Below are positions 63,700 to 64,000 of a DNA stretch of 64,000 nucleotides, one piece after another. A program made the position numbers and the translations under genes. Numbering within the stretch: the stretch's first letter is position 1; each line of letters starts with the position of its first letter. Location of the stretch: contig NZ_JACVEG010000002.1 in NCBI RefSeq assembly GCF_014596725.1, forward strand, positions 868,001-932,000, in the 5' to 3' direction. The stretch comes from Vibrio sp. Y2-5. GTDB taxonomy: Bacteria > Pseudomonadota > Gammaproteobacteria > Enterobacterales > Vibrionaceae. The notes under the pieces were generated by a model. It made no database searches. It saw nothing but the letters and a program-made list of their open reading frames with translations, and was not told the DNA's origin.

Positions 63700-64000
63700 T
63701 CCATCTACCCTTGCGCAGTTCCGTTGCCCATCAGATAAGTATCTGCAAAGCGACGAAAAATCCCACTCTATAGAATTGGTGTTACCGATATCGCAATGAC
63801 ATCAAATGTTTATTATTGAGAATAGCATCAATTAAAAAGTAGGCGATTTTTCGTCATTTTTCCTACTTAACAGCGTATAAGTTTGATCAGCAACGCTTCG
63901 AGTTGTCTATGTTCTATTCGCTATGGCGGCTTCTTAGCCATTCAGTTGAAAAATATAGAATTTGTAGTTGACCAACGAAATGAATCCGTTAAAGTACGCC
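63700..64000. other. window end, no gene seen
   Basis: About 300 bases upstream of the chemoreceptor gene. No open frame or structure that I can support; the chemoreceptor promoter should lie here. Confidence 0.4.

Overview
The window reads as ordinary Vibrio (Vibrionaceae) chromosomal DNA with one AT-rich accessory operon. The support for Vibrio is a GlyGly-CTERM serine protease, gcvH-gcvP set divergently from an XRE-cupin regulator plus gcvT, RavA-ViaA, FabV, Gsk and several c-di-GMP and chemotaxis proteins. The assignment rests on recognising protein families by eye, not on a database search. I saw no rRNA, tRNA, CRISPR array, prophage or insertion sequence.

Layout. 1-5.9 kb: a truncated PAS-GGDEF protein, a VF530-type DNA-binding protein, a DEAD-box helicase, RidA, then a small group of UlaG-like metallo-hydrolase, SnoaL-like protein and GlxA-type AraC regulator. 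6.3-6.7 kb: a decayed small membrane-protein gene. 6.9-12.7 kb: a complete beta-glucoside operon (RAT antiterminator/terminator leader, EIIBC, EIIBCA, BglG/LicT-type antiterminator, GH1 6-phospho-beta-glucosidase). 13.1-17 kb: a second GlxA-type regulator with an epoxide hydrolase, a PyrE-like phosphoribosyltransferase and a GNAT protein. 17.1-23.1 kb: glycine cleavage genes around their probable XRE-cupin regulator. 23.2-43.6 kb: mostly housekeeping genes (serine protease, LTA-synthase-like enzyme, PAS-GGDEF-EAL, gsk, creA, HAD hydrolase, cutA, a J-domain protein, an ABC-ATPase-domain protein, fabV, tesA/ybbA/ybbP, an FAD oxidoreductase, pxpA). 43.7-48.2 kb: an overlapping three-gene operon of TonB-dependent receptor, YfiR-family protein and HAMP-PAS-GGDEF diguanylate cyclase. 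48.3-64 kb: galE, two chemoreceptors, an aromatic amino acid permease, acpH, a helicase, a TetR regulator, ltaE, a NUDIX hydrolase, ravA-viaA and a luciferase-like oxidoreductase.

The points most worth following are these. (1) The receptor-YfiR-cyclase operon looks like an outer-membrane-to-c-di-GMP signalling route. (2) The metallo-hydrolase and epoxide hydrolase promoters, about 10.5 kb apart, carry the same TGTCC direct repeat at exactly 21 bp, and each lies beside a GlxA/AraC regulator gene. (3) The second PTS permease has a fused IIA domain lacking both catalytic histidines. (4) Three copies of a TTTCCTATAGGAAA-like palindrome, plus a near-consensus PurR box, surround the gcv regulator.
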